From assembly GCF_023073715.1 (NCBI RefSeq), contig NZ_JADPKA010000029.1:1-64000 (forward strand): a DNA stretch of 64,000 nt, given 5' to 3'. Shown in pieces: positions 7,473-16,315 of this stretch (the first letter of the stretch is position 1; each line of letters opens with the position of its first letter). Source of the DNA: Bradyrhizobium sp. 164. Lineage in GTDB: Bacteria; Pseudomonadota; Alphaproteobacteria; Rhizobiales; Xanthobacteraceae. The notes beneath the pieces were generated by a model. That model did not search any database. It was not told where the DNA came from and saw nothing but the letters and a program-made list of their open reading frames with translations. The position numbers were made by a program, and so were the translations under genes.

Positions 7473-7963
7473 TGACGAGTTCTGCCAATGCCGCCCTGTC
7501 GCAATGGTCGCTCGACCGCGAGATCGTGATGTCGCGCGTGATCGACGCGCCGCGCGATCTCGTGTTCGAGGCCTGGTCCGATCCGAAACACCTGCCGCAA
7601 TGGTTCGGACCGAAGGGGTTCAAGGTCGAGACCTTCGAGATCGACGTGCGCGTCGGCGGAGTCTGGCGCTTCAACATGGTCGGCCCCGACGGCACCGTCT
7701 ATCCGAACCGCATGCGCTTCCGCCGCATCGAGCGGCCGTCTCTGATGGAGATGGATCACGGCGCCGACCAGGACGACGATCCCGGCCTGTTCCGCTTCAC
7801 CGTCACCTTTGCCGAGCAAAGCAACGGCAAGACCGTGCTGACGCTGCGCCAATTGGCCTCGAGCACCGAGCAGCGCGACGCCATGATCGGATTCGGCGCC
7901 GTCGAATACGGCTACCAGACACTGGACAAGCTGGCGGGGTATGTGGCCGGGATGAAGGGCTGA
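7472..7963 (+). CDS. SRPBCC / AHSA1-domain protein
   Basis: The 163-residue protein shows the AHSA1 (START-like, hydrophobic pocket) signature: VIDAPRDLVFEAWSDP at the start, LPQWFGPKGF, then WRFNMVGPDG and the C-terminal helix GYQTLDKLAGYV. Such proteins bind hydrophobic ligands; in the ArsR-linked subgroup the partner or substrate is mostly unknown. Translation is probably coupled to the arsR gene, because the ATG at 7472 overlaps its TGA; a GTG three bases earlier is the alternative. The two genes look like one autoregulated operon. Confidence 0.88.
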   Translation: MTSSANAALSQWSLDREIVMSRVIDAPRDLVFEAWSDPKHLPQWFGPKGFKVETFEIDVRVGGVWRFNMVGPDGTVYPNRMRFRRIERPSLMEMDHGADQDDDPGLFRFTVTFAEQSNGKTVLTLRQLASSTEQRDAMIGFGAVEYGYQTLDKLAGYVAGMKG

Positions 7964-8016
7964 GAAGGGCCGCACTCATTCCGAGGTCGATGCTTCGCAT
8001 TGAGCTAGCTGAACGC

Positions 8017-8065
8017 GTTCTAGGTTCAGCAGCTCGGAAGGTTCTAAGTTCGGTAGCTCGGCAAG
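8017..8065. repeat. Imperfect tandem duplication, about 24 bp twice
   Basis: GTTCTAGGTTCAGCAGCTCG... (8017-8040) is followed by GTTCTAAGTTCGGTAGCTCG... (8041-8065) with a few changes. It lies in the non-coding space between two convergent genes and has no evident function. Confidence 0.5.
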
Positions 8066-8159
8066 ACCGGTGCGGCCCCGGCGGAGAGAATTCGGCGGGG
8101 TCGCATTAACGCGTGGCTCGGTCGTGCTCGGCTTTCGGAGGACCTGACCGATTGTCCCG

Positions 8160-8486
8160 CTAGCGTCGCGGTGTGGTGCCGTCTGACGGTGGGGTAGTCT
8201 CGTTGCGCATGCCTTTGGGACTGGAGGCACCTTGTCCGCCGCGCTCCACATGCGTGATGTCGCCACCGCCGCCGGCTCCGGAACCGCCTGCGCCCGCACC
8301 GCCTCCATCGCCCGAACCTGCGCCGGCTCCCGCGCCGGCACCCGCGCCGGCGCCGGCACCAGCTCCGCCGCCGGCGCCCCCAGCACCACCACCGGCGCCG
8401 CCGCCGCCCGCTTGTGCGAACGCTGCGCCGACTGAAGCGCCGGCCAGCATCGCGGCCGTGAAGATCGTCAGAAATGTCTTACGCAT
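8160..8486 (-). CDS. Exported Gly/Ala-rich low-complexity protein
   Basis: The 108-residue protein begins with MRKTFLTIFTAAMLAG and a signal peptide cut near AAFAQA. It then consists of a run of Gly and Ala (GA and GGA repeats, about residues 26-75) and a polar tail with ITHVERGGQG. ATG 8486 has AAGGAG seven bases upstream. Proteins of this make-up occur in rhizobia without assigned function; the tail, not the repeat, may be the conserved part. The repeat DNA (8280-8400) is an almost pure GCC/GGC tract and probably varies in length between strains. Confidence 0.7.
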   Translation of the reverse strand: MRKTFLTIFTAAMLAGASVGAAFAQAGGGGAGGGAGGAGGGAGAGAGAGAGAGAGAGSGDGGGAGAGGSGAGGGGDITHVERGGQGASSPKGMRNETTPPSDGTTPRR

Positions 8487-8694
8487 GATCTTGCTCCTTG
8501 AAGTTTTACCACGGACCAATCACGCGCGTCGCCAACCGTTCCTACGTTCATTGATGTTGGAGGACCTTCCGGCGGTGGACCGGAACGCCCGGCTCCGATG
8601 CAGGTCGCCTGCGGCAATCAGCCCGGTACCCTTAGGAACAATCGCCCCTTCTTCCTGGTTGCGGCACGAAGCCACTCAAACGGAGGACAGGAAA

Positions 8695-9192
8695 ATGGCT
8701 GACGCAGCCCGCGATACGTTCGTGGTCGGACTACGCAACGCGCACGCGATGGAAATTCAAGCGAGAGAACTGATGGAGCGCCAGTCGGAGCGGCTGGACG
8801 AATATCCCGAAGTCAAGGCAAAGGTCACCGCGCACCTTCAAGAAACCAATGAGCAACTGAATCGGCTGGAGAAGTGCCTCGAGGCCTGCGGCGAGAGCAC
8901 GTCCAGCCTGAAGGACACGACGCAGTCGGTCATGGCCAATATGATGGCGATGGCGCATTCGGTCGCCGGCGACGAGATCCTCAAGAATACCTTCGCCAAC
9001 AACGCGTTCGAGAATTTCGAGATCGCCGCCTACAAGTCGCTCCTGACGCTCTGCGGCGCCGCCGGAGCGCCCGAAGCCAAGCCGCTGCTCGAAGTCTCGT
9101 TGAAGGAAGAGCAGCGCATGGCCGCCTGGATCGACTCAAATGTCGAGAAGGTGACCATGGAGTACCTGACGCATCAGCGCCAGGCCGCGTAG
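8695..9192 (+). CDS. Ferritin-like DUF892 (YciE/YciF-type) stress protein
   Basis: The 165-residue, mostly helical protein starts FVVGLRNAHAMEIQARELM, the helix 1 signature of the DUF892/YciE family. It carries Glu/His residues spaced for a di-metal site: E in AMEIQA, E-N-F-E in FENFEIAAYKSL, and E-E-Q in LKEEQRMAAW. Members are small four-helix, ferritin-like cytoplasmic proteins induced by stress. ATG 8695 has GGAGG upstream. The upstream GGAAC-N17-GGTT (8635-8660) resembles an EcfG promoter with one mismatch. It is a single-gene unit. Confidence 0.85.
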   Translation: MADAARDTFVVGLRNAHAMEIQARELMERQSERLDEYPEVKAKVTAHLQETNEQLNRLEKCLEACGESTSSLKDTTQSVMANMMAMAHSVAGDEILKNTFANNAFENFEIAAYKSLLTLCGAAGAPEAKPLLEVSLKEEQRMAAWIDSNVEKVTMEYLTHQRQAA

Positions 9193-9316
9193 TTCTCCGC
9201 GTTCCCAGGATATCGAACCACCGGCGCGCCAGGGCGGCCGGTGGTTTCTCACGATTGCCAACGGGAGCGAGCGTTCGGCCCCGAGGAACGATCGCTGCAC
9301 TCCGGCTTTGGCAGTG

Positions 9317-9586
9317 ATGACGCACATCATCTTCAGTGACTATCGCAACCCCGCCGCCGAGCAGGCCTTCGAGATTGCCTGGGATTTTCTCGCGCGAACT
9401 GGCGCCATTCGCGACGAATTCGAGGCCTGCGCGTTCCTGGCCCAACGTATCGCCGTGATGGTAGACGAGGGTCAGACGAACCGGATCCGCATGGCCAATC
9501 GCGCGATCTCCGAATATCAGCATCAAGTCGACGAAGCCGATAGCCTCATCCGCAGCGGCGGCCGCCGTGCCGAGGGACGTTCCTGA
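9317..9586 (+). CDS. Small conserved-looking hypothetical protein
   Basis: The 89-residue, helix-rich acidic protein (FEIAWDFLARTGAIRDEFEA, FLAQRIAVMVDEG) has no signal peptide or membrane segment. I do not recognise the family. ATG 9317 was chosen; GTG 9314 and TTG 9308 are in frame, and there is no strong ribosome site. It follows the ferritin-like gene by about 120 bases, so it may be cotranscribed with it. Its coding nature is supported by an uninterrupted frame with normal composition. Confidence 0.55.
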   Translation: MTHIIFSDYRNPAAEQAFEIAWDFLARTGAIRDEFEACAFLAQRIAVMVDEGQTNRIRMANRAISEYQHQVDEADSLIRSGGRRAEGRS

Positions 9587-9589
9587 CCG

Positions 9590-10564
9590 TCATTCGCCTT
9601 TGAGGCCGGCGTCGCGGATCAGCTTGGTCCATTTCCGCGTCTCGTTGTCGATGAATTGGCCGAACTCGGTCGCGGTGCCGGGGCGCACTTCGAGGCCCTG
9701 GGCGGTCAGCTTGTCCTTGATTGCGGGTTCGGCGAGCGCGCGCAGCACCTCGGCCTGGAGCTTGTTGACGATCGTGCGTGGTGTCGTCGATGGCGCCATG
9801 AAGCCGTACCAGCCGGCGGCGGCCACGTTGGGAAAGCCCTGTTCGCGCAAGGTCGGCGCCTGCGGGTAGAGCGCGCTGCGCTCGGGCGAAGCGACGCCGA
9901 GCACGATGAACTTGCCGCTCTGGATGTAGGGCAGCGCGGTCGGCAGCGCCGTCAGCGTGGCGTCGACGCGGCCGGCGAGCAGCTCGGTGTAGGAGGCGGC
10001 ATCACCGCGGAACGGGATGTTGAGGCCCTTGACGCCGGCGTCCCGGAACAGGAGCTCGCCGGCAAGGTGCGGCTGCGAGCCCGCGCCGGGCGAAGCGAAG
10101 GTGAGGCCGTCGGGCTTCGATTTGCCGTAGGCGATCATCTCCGGCAGCGTCTTGAACGACGCGTCCGCGCTGATAATCAAGAACAGCGGCGCGATCACCG
10201 CCATTGCCACGGGTTGCAGATCCTTTCGCTCGTAGGTCAGCTTGCCGAACAGCGCTTCGGCGGTGGCATAGGGAGCTGCGACATAGAGAATGGTGTAACC
10301 GTCGCCCGGCGCATGCGCGACCAAAACGTTGGCGATGCGCGTGCCGGCGCCCGGCTTGTTCTCGACGATGAACTGCTGGCGCAGGCTGCGGCCGAGCTCC
10401 TCCGCCAGGAGACGCAGCGAGATATCGTTGGAGCCGCCGGGCCCGTAGGGTGAGATTAGCCGCACCAGACGTGACGGCCAGGCGTCCTCAGCGCGAGCGG
10501 AAAATGGCGGGTTCGCCAGGCAGGCGGCGAGGGCGCCCAGCAATGTTCGGCGTGTGATGATCAT
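9590..10564 (-). CDS. Bug/TctC-family periplasmic solute receptor
   Basis: The 324-residue protein starts with a twin-arginine-like signal (MIITRRTLLGALAA, cleavage near ARAED). It has Bug-family marks: the ligand loop PYGPGGSNDI, VENKPGAGTRIA, GYTILYVA, and the C-terminal GFMAPSTTPRTIVNKL. These periplasmic receptors bind carboxylates or aromatic acids for tripartite tricarboxylate transporters; many genomes carry dozens of orphan copies. No membrane subunits (TctA/TctB) are nearby. It follows an IclR regulator gene by 36 bases on the same strand, so the pair is likely an operon. Confidence 0.92.
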   Translation of the reverse strand: MIITRRTLLGALAACLANPPFSARAEDAWPSRLVRLISPYGPGGSNDISLRLLAEELGRSLRQQFIVENKPGAGTRIANVLVAHAPGDGYTILYVAAPYATAEALFGKLTYERKDLQPVAMAVIAPLFLIISADASFKTLPEMIAYGKSKPDGLTFASPGAGSQPHLAGELLFRDAGVKGLNIPFRGDAASYTELLAGRVDATLTALPTALPYIQSGKFIVLGVASPERSALYPQAPTLREQGFPNVAAAGWYGFMAPSTTPRTIVNKLQAEVLRALAEPAIKDKLTAQGLEVRPGTATEFGQFIDNETRKWTKLIRDAGLKGE

Positions 10565-10600
10565 GATGGCCTCCCCGACGTGGGGCGCCAGCTTGTTTGT

Positions 10601-11482
10601 TCATGTCCTGGCGCCCTTCTTGTCTTGCTTGCGTGTCTCGGCTGCCGGCTCCGCCGCCTTGACGGTCGCACGGATGCTGTCGGCGAGCGCCGCGATGCGC
10701 GGGCCGATCTCGCCCTCCAGCTGCCCCGGCTGGAGTCGGAATGCCGGGATGCCGCAATTGATCGAGAACGACTGCTTCGCTTCGCTCGCGTGAAACAGCG
10801 GCGCGGCGACGGCGTGGATCGAAGCCATATACTCGCCCCAGCAGGTGCAGAAGCCGCGGCTGACGCATTGAGCGAGGCCCGCTCGGTATTTGTCCTGGAA
10901 GGCGGCCCACAACTCGGAATCTTCGGCAGCGATGCGCCGTTCCAGTTGGGCCGCTTCGGCCGGCGGCAAGATCGCTGCCGCGGCGCGGCCCATGGCGGTC
11001 ATTACAACCGGAATCGGCATGCCGATGTCAGGGACGTGCGGGCCGACGTCGCCGGAGCGCGCAGTCTCGACATAGATCATGGAGGTCGCATCCAGCAGCC
11101 CGATCGAGACGGTGCCGCGGACACTCTGCGCGAGCTCCTGCATCATGGGCCGTGCAATCTGGCGAAATTGCATGTCGGCGAGCAGCGGATGCGCCATGCG
11201 CAAGGCCCGTGCGCCGACGCGATATTTGGCGCGCTCGGGGACGGAGCGGAGATAGCCGAGCTCGGCCAGCGTGTGAGTCAGCCGCGCCACTGTCGGTCGC
11301 GGAATCCCGGTCAGTGTCGACAGCTCCATGTTGCCGAGCTCCGTTGCTCCGGCCCTGAAGGCTTCGAGCACCACGAGGCCCTTTGCCAATGTCGTCGCAA
11401 ACGCAGCGTCGTCTGCGCTGTCGGCGAGCACCGCGGCGGCCGACGAAGAGGCGAGGAGCGGTTTGGAGCGGGATCGGGCCAT
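10601..11482 (-). CDS. IclR-family transcriptional regulator
   Basis: The 293-residue protein has an N-terminal winged helix (TLAKGLVVLEAFRAG, GIPRPTVARLTHTLAELGYL) and the C-terminal IclR ligand domain (AQSVRGTVSIGLLDATSMIYVE, MPIPVVMTAMGRA, FSINCGIPA). IclR proteins sense small organic acids and control nearby catabolic or uptake genes; here the target is probably the adjoining Bug receptor. A low-complexity N-terminal tail of about 25 residues and a Lys-rich C-terminus flank the domains. Confidence 0.9.
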   Translation of the reverse strand: MARSRSKPLLASSSAAAVLADSADDAAFATTLAKGLVVLEAFRAGATELGNMELSTLTGIPRPTVARLTHTLAELGYLRSVPERAKYRVGARALRMAHPLLADMQFRQIARPMMQELAQSVRGTVSIGLLDATSMIYVETARSGDVGPHVPDIGMPIPVVMTAMGRAAAAILPPAEAAQLERRIAAEDSELWAAFQDKYRAGLAQCVSRGFCTCWGEYMASIHAVAAPLFHASEAKQSFSINCGIPAFRLQPGQLEGEIGPRIAALADSIRATVKAAEPAAETRKQDKKGART

Positions 11483-11694
11483 CCGGGCTTTAATGAACCG
11501 CGCGGGGACGGTTGTCCAATAAATTCAGAAAATACGCCGTTTCTGTCCAGTATACGGACAAAGATAAATCCCTCCAGCCTGGTCAGGAGCCGCACGGAAG
11601 GTGCCGCTACACACACGTTTTTGTCGTGATTCCACGGCGTCTTGTGACAGGATTATTACGAACACATGTCACATCGATTACAGCGGAGCGATTC

Positions 11695-12537
11695 ATGTTG
11701 CAGTGGCAGGCACGGTCAAATCCCCTCGCGTGGTGGTGGGGGTCCCTGACGCTGGTCAGCGCTGCCAATATCCTCGTCTGGTTCATGCTGTACCGCGAGT
11801 TCTACCCGACCGTTGCGGGCAGCCTCAGTGGCGGCTCGGATATCGGCCTGATGTTCCTGCTGTGCGCGGCCTATGTGTTCGGTTGCGCGTTTCGCTCAGT
11901 GCTGCCGCGCGCCGATGTGCAGCGCATCTGCCTGTTCGATACCTGGCTGTCGAGCGTGTTCGTCGGCCGTACGGTCGCAACCGTCGCCGAAGTCTGCTTC
12001 GCGGCGCAATGGGCGATCATTCTGCATCAGCTCGGGACCATGACCGGCGCGCAGACCGCGGTGAACATCGCGCTCGTGATCGTGCCGATCGTCATCATCG
12101 CGGAGTGCTTCTCCTGGTACGCGGTGGTGACCACCAACTTCCTCTACAACGCAATCGAGAATTCGCTGTGGGCGGTGACCTTCTTCCTCGCCGGCATCGC
12201 ACTGTGCCGCCTAATGCCGGAATTCCAGGGCGTGGTGCGCTGGGCGCTGATCGCGGGAATCGTCGGCATCGCCTGCTTCCTCGCCTTCCTCGTGACCGTC
12301 GACGTGCCGATGTATCTCAGCCGCTGGCGGGCAGGGCACGCCGAGGGCGGCAGGTTCCTGGGCTTCCTCGAAGGCCTGCACGATGTCGCGACGCGCTGGG
12401 TCGTGACTCACGACATCGCGCATTGGAAGGGCGAGCTGACCTGGATGTTCCTGTATTTCAGCGCCGCGGTGTGGTCGAGCTTGGCGCTCTGCGCACTCTA
12501 CGCGATGGAAGGCTATCTGGTGCGCTATCTCGCCTGA
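11695..12537 (+). CDS. Multi-pass membrane protein, unknown function
   Basis: The 280-residue protein has about seven hydrophobic segments, for example LTLVSAANILVWFMLY, IGLMFLLCAAYVFGCAF, VNIALVIVPIVIIAECF, ALIAGIVGIACFLAFLV and WMFLYFSAAVWSSLALC. The family is not recognised; no transport or catalytic signature is seen. ATG 11695 is preceded by GGAGCG, which decides against the longer frame from 11512. A strong hairpin terminator (12565-12598) follows. It is divergent from the IclR gene. Confidence 0.75.
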   Translation: MLQWQARSNPLAWWWGSLTLVSAANILVWFMLYREFYPTVAGSLSGGSDIGLMFLLCAAYVFGCAFRSVLPRADVQRICLFDTWLSSVFVGRTVATVAEVCFAAQWAIILHQLGTMTGAQTAVNIALVIVPIVIIAECFSWYAVVTTNFLYNAIENSLWAVTFFLAGIALCRLMPEFQGVVRWALIAGIVGIACFLAFLVTVDVPMYLSRWRAGHAEGGRFLGFLEGLHDVATRWVVTHDIAHWKGELTWMFLYFSAAVWSSLALCALYAMEGYLVRYLA

Positions 12538-12564
12538 CGGTCAGATTTTCGGTTGACGCGTACT

Positions 12565-12598
12565 CTTGAAGCGAAGCGGCATCCAGCTTCGCTTCAAG
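12565..12598. terminator. Bidirectional terminator hairpin
   Basis: CTTGAAGCGAAGC (12565-12577) and GCTTCGCTTCAAG (12586-12598) form a perfect 13-bp stem with an 8-base loop between two convergent genes (stops at 12537 and 12604). Confidence 0.85.
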
Positions 12599-12603
12599 GG
12601 GCT

Positions 12604-13815
12604 TTACTTGCCGACCAGGCTGCATTTGCTGCGGTCGAGCGGACGAAAGGCCTGGTCGGGCGGGATCGTCGCGACCAGCTTGACGAAATCCCAGCGACCT
12701 CTGGATTCCTCGGGCGTCTTGACCTGCACCAGGTAGAGATCGTGCACCATGCGCTGGTCCTCGCGAATGCGGCCGTTGGGCGTATAGGCATCCGACACCG
12801 GCGTCGCCTTCATCTTGGCCATCACGGACGCGCTGTCGTCGGAGTCGGTGTCCTTCACGGCTTGCAGATAGTGGCGCACGGCGGAATAGACGCCCGCCTG
12901 GATCTGCGAGGGCATCGCTTTTCTGCGCGCATAGAACGCATCGGAGAACTTCCGCGCGGCGGGCGAGACGTCCTCGAAGAAGGAGGTGACGATGAGATCG
13001 CCGCGCGTCGCCTTGAGCCCGACCGCCTCGATGTCGACGTTCTGGAACGACATCGGCACGATCTTCATGCCCTGGGCGGCGAGGCCGAATTCCTCAGCCT
13101 GCTTGATCGCGGTGGCGTTGTCGCCGGCGACGTTGATGGCCAGGATCCTGGCGCCCGAGGACTGCGCCTGCAGCAGGAACGAGCTGTAGTCGGGCGTGCC
13201 GAGCTGGGCTTTCACACTGCCGGCGACCTTGCCGCCGAGCGCAGCGATGCGCTCGCGCGCGGTTGCCTCGATCGAATGGCCGAAAGCGTAGTCCCCGGTG
13301 ATGAAGAACCATGGCTCCTTGCTGGTCTGCATGATGCCGGACACAACCGCCGTCGCGGTGGAATAGGCGTCCTGGGTCCATTGCACGCTGGTCGGCGCGC
13401 AGGCTTCATCGGTGAGCTGGTTGGCGCCGGCACCGGAGACGAGGAAGATTTTGCCGTTCCCGCGCACCAGCTCCTGCACCGCGAGTGCGGCGCCGGAGCT
13501 GCCGCCATCGGCGATGGCCTGGACCCCGTCGCTGAACCATTTTCGCGCCAGCGATGCGGCGAGATCCGGCTTGTTCTGGTGATCGGCCTGCAAGATCTCG
13601 ATCGGCTTGCCGTTGATCTTGCCGCCGAACTCCTCCGCGGCCATGCGCGCCGCCTCGACCGAGCCCGGGCCCATGGCGGTCGCGAACACGCCGTTCATGT
13701 CCGTGAGAACGCCGATTCGGATGGCGTCAGCCTTGATCTCGGCGTGCGCGCTGGTGCCTGCAAGTGCCAGCGCGATTAGCACAGTGGCAACGGATGTCGT
13801 GCGGAGGGTGGCCAT
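12604..13815 (-). CDS. Branched-chain amino acid/aromatic-type ABC transporter substrate-binding protein
   Basis: The 403-residue protein has a signal peptide (VLIALALAGTSAHAEIK) and a periplasmic binding protein type 1 fold of the LivK/UrtA class: IRIGVLTDMNGVFA, GKPIEILQADHQNKPD, GYSS-like AIADGGSSGAAL, and FITGDYAFGHSIEA. It is the last gene of a minus-strand series with the hydroxylase and the FAH-family enzyme, so its ligand is probably an aromatic acid rather than an amino acid. No permease or ATPase genes are nearby. ATG 13815 starts the signal peptide, and CAGGAAA lies upstream. Confidence 0.9.
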   Translation of the reverse strand: MATLRTTSVATVLIALALAGTSAHAEIKADAIRIGVLTDMNGVFATAMGPGSVEAARMAAEEFGGKINGKPIEILQADHQNKPDLAASLARKWFSDGVQAIADGGSSGAALAVQELVRGNGKIFLVSGAGANQLTDEACAPTSVQWTQDAYSTATAVVSGIMQTSKEPWFFITGDYAFGHSIEATARERIAALGGKVAGSVKAQLGTPDYSSFLLQAQSSGARILAINVAGDNATAIKQAEEFGLAAQGMKIVPMSFQNVDIEAVGLKATRGDLIVTSFFEDVSPAARKFSDAFYARRKAMPSQIQAGVYSAVRHYLQAVKDTDSDDSASVMAKMKATPVSDAYTPNGRIREDQRMVHDLYLVQVKTPEESRGRWDFVKLVATIPPDQAFRPLDRSKCSLVGK

Positions 13816-13859
13816 GGCGTTTCCTGATGTCGTTATGTTTGATTGATTGGCATCGGTGA

Positions 13860-14711
13860 TCAGGCCGGTTCGGCGATGACCGTGTTGCGCAACGTGCCGA
13901 TGCCGGAGATTTCGACCTCGACGGTGTCGCCGGGGCGCATCCACAGCGGCGGCGAGCGCTTGGCGCCGACGCCGCCGGGCGTACCCGTGACGACGACGTC
14001 GCCGGGGACGAGCGGGCAGATCGTCGAGATGTAGGAGATCAGCTTGGGGATGGCGGTGATCAGGAGGTCGGTGGTGGTATCCTGCACGATGGTGCCGTTC
14101 AGGCGCGTCTGCAAGGTGAGCCTTGACGGATCTGGAATTTCGTCCGCCGTCACCAGCCATGGGCCAAAGCTGCCGCTTTCGGCAAAGGTCTTGCCGGAGA
14201 GGAACTGGCTGGTGTGGCGCTGCCAGTCGCGGATGCTGCCTTCGTTGTAGCAGGAATAGCCCGCGACATGGTCGAGCGCGCGGTGTGCGGGAATGTGCCG
14301 GCCTTCCTTGCCGATGACGAGTGCGAGCTCGCCTTCGTAGTCGAAATCGTCGCTGACCTTCGGCTTCACGATCGGCTGGAGATGGCCGACCTGGCTGCAG
14401 GCGAAGCGCGCAAACAGCGCCGGCTTTTCGGTGACGGTGCGACCGGTCTCGGCCACGTGATCGCGATAGTTGAGACCGACGCAGATAATCTTGCCGGGAT
14501 CGGGGATCACGGGCGCGAAGCTGATCTTGTCGAGCGCGTGATCGGGGGCCGCGGAGTCGGCCAGCCTTGCCGCCTCGGCGAGGCGATCGGCCTCGAGCAG
14601 CTGCCGCAGCGTGGTGCACCCGGCTATGCGCGCGCCGAGATCGACGACACCGTTGTCCTTGACGGTGCCGAACGAGGGACGGCCGTCGACGATGAAAGAA
14701 AGCAGTTTCAT
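13860..14711 (-). CDS. Fumarylacetoacetate hydrolase (FAH)-family enzyme
   Basis: The 283-residue protein has the FAH signature: ICVGLNYRDHVAETGR, FDYEGELALVIGKEGR with the acidic metal ligands, then YSCYNEGSIRDWQ, GKTFAESGSFGPWLV and VVTGTPGGVGAKR. These cytoplasmic, Mg-dependent enzymes cleave C-C bonds in acylpyruvates or hydrate/decarboxylate 2-oxo-pentenoates at the end of aromatic ring-cleavage pathways. ATG 14711 has GAGGATAT upstream. It lies 25 bases after the hydroxylase gene and 44 bases before the binding-protein gene, so the three appear to be one operon. Confidence 0.92.
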   Translation of the reverse strand: MKLLSFIVDGRPSFGTVKDNGVVDLGARIAGCTTLRQLLEADRLAEAARLADSAAPDHALDKISFAPVIPDPGKIICVGLNYRDHVAETGRTVTEKPALFARFACSQVGHLQPIVKPKVSDDFDYEGELALVIGKEGRHIPAHRALDHVAGYSCYNEGSIRDWQRHTSQFLSGKTFAESGSFGPWLVTADEIPDPSRLTLQTRLNGTIVQDTTTDLLITAIPKLISYISTICPLVPGDVVVTGTPGGVGAKRSPPLWMRPGDTVEVEISGIGTLRNTVIAEPA

Positions 14712-14736
14712 GAGATATCCTCGAGAAAGTGTCCGC

Positions 14737-16242
14737 TCAGGCCGCTGACGGCACGTGGGTTGGAGGCGCAATGGGGGCGATGAGGCGGTCGAGCTCGGCC
14801 TCGTTGCGGGCGGACCCGCGCACATAGCGGTCCGGGCGAACGAGTGCGGCGATGATGCCGTGCTCGCGCAGCCAGGGGCTGATGCCGTTGGCATCCTCGC
14901 TGGTCAGGATCTTGAGCCCCGTCTGCGACAGCGCCAGGCGCGGCAGTGCGGCCGCCCTCTCGACGAGCAGGAGATGATGATAGCCGGTCCGGTCGTCGCT
15001 GCGGCGTCCGTCGCTCAGCATGAATTGCGGTGCGAGGTGTCCGGCGAGCGGCAGGTCGCCGAACGCGAGGCCGGGGCCGAGCAGGGGCTTCTTCACTTCC
15101 AACTTGACCGGCGCGTTCTCGCGCGCTTCGCCGGCGGCAAGGCCGGCCTCGATCGCCTTGGTGTTGATGATCCCGCCGAGGCGAATGGCGAGCTCGATGA
15201 ACTCGCGCACATGCGGCAGGCGTTCGCTCTGATAAGTGTCGAGCAGATCGGGCGCGGCGCTCTCGCGGATCACGCTCGCCAGCTTCCAGGCGAGGTTGGC
15301 GGCATCGCGGATGCCGGCGCACATGCCCTGGCCGAGGAAGGGCGGAGTCTGGTGGGCGGAGTCTCCCGCGAGCAGCAGACGTCCGCTGCGCCATCGTTGC
15401 GCGATCACGGAATGAAACGTGTAAACCGCGGCGCGCTCGATCTCGGCATCGTCCGGCGTGATCCAGCGCGACAACAGCTCCCAGACTTTTGCCGGCTGCG
15501 TGACCTCCTGGGTGTCCTCGTCGGGCAGGACCGTAATTTCCCAGCGCCGCCGCGTGCCGGTGCCGCGCACGTAAGTTGCGGGCCGCCTCGGATCGCAATG
15601 CTGGAGGCTGTAGTCGCCGAGGTCGTCGCGCGCGCGCTTGAGCAGCACGTCGATCACAAGCCAGCGCTCGTGGAAGCCGAGGTCGTCCATGCCCGAGCCG
15701 ATGAAGCGGCGCACCAGGGAGCGGGCGCCGTCGCAGCCGATCACGTAGCCGGCGCGAACTTCCCTGAGTCCTCCGTTGGAGAGGTCCTCATAGCGGACGC
15801 GCACGCCGGCCTCATCCTGATCCAGCGCGAACACGTCGCAGCGACTGCGCAAGGCGACATGTGGCCAGCGGGCGAGGCCGCCGATCAGCACGGTCTCCAG
15901 ATCAGGCTGGTGGAAGCGGTAGCTGAGATTCCAGCCCATCGGTGTCGGCGTCTGCGGGCGCGACCAGTCCAGCAGCATGCGGCCGTTGGTATCGAGAAAG
16001 AGCATGCCGGGGCTGAGGATGACGTGCGGCAGGATCGCGTCAGCAAGGCCGATGGTCTGGAACACGCGCATGCATTCGTCGTCGAAATGCACCGCGCGCG
16101 GCAAATGATAAGTCCGGGCCTCGCGCTCGAGCACGAGCGTTCGCGCGCCGCACAGGCCGAGCAAATTGGCGAGCGTGGCGCCGACCGGACCGCGGCCGAC
16201 GATCACGATGTCAAACTCTTCTGGGGCGGATTTATCTTGCAT
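14737..16242 (-). CDS. FAD-dependent aromatic hydroxylase, MhpA-like
   Basis: The 501-residue group A flavin monooxygenase has FAD-binding IVGRGPVGATLANLLG near residue 14, the DG motif region (GYVIGCDGARSLVRR), and the second FAD motif RLLLAGDSAHQTPPFLGQG. The closest known type is 3-(3-hydroxyphenyl)propionate hydroxylase, which adds a hydroxyl to make a catechol using NADH and O2. Neighbouring FAH-family and extradiol dioxygenase genes fit ring hydroxylation followed by meta-cleavage. The true substrate cannot be told from sequence. ATG 16242 begins the fold. Confidence 0.9.
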   Translation of the reverse strand: MQDKSAPEEFDIVIVGRGPVGATLANLLGLCGARTLVLEREARTYHLPRAVHFDDECMRVFQTIGLADAILPHVILSPGMLFLDTNGRMLLDWSRPQTPTPMGWNLSYRFHQPDLETVLIGGLARWPHVALRSRCDVFALDQDEAGVRVRYEDLSNGGLREVRAGYVIGCDGARSLVRRFIGSGMDDLGFHERWLVIDVLLKRARDDLGDYSLQHCDPRRPATYVRGTGTRRRWEITVLPDEDTQEVTQPAKVWELLSRWITPDDAEIERAAVYTFHSVIAQRWRSGRLLLAGDSAHQTPPFLGQGMCAGIRDAANLAWKLASVIRESAAPDLLDTYQSERLPHVREFIELAIRLGGIINTKAIEAGLAAGEARENAPVKLEVKKPLLGPGLAFGDLPLAGHLAPQFMLSDGRRSDDRTGYHHLLLVERAAALPRLALSQTGLKILTSEDANGISPWLREHGIIAALVRPDRYVRGSARNEAELDRLIAPIAPPTHVPSAA

Positions 16243-16315
16243 GGGGCTATCTTTTCCCCAAGCGGTGCGATCCCTTCAACACTGCCGCGCCAAGTGTCCG
16301 CCCAGCGGACGGCGA

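Noticed and set aside
8017..8065. Tandem repeat as a CRISPR-like or regulatory array
   Set aside because: Only two imperfect units with no spacers and no associated genes.
8635..8660. GGAAC-N17-GGTT before the ferritin-like gene as an EcfG promoter
   Set aside because: One mismatch in the -10 element; kept only as a remark in the gene entry, not called as a promoter.
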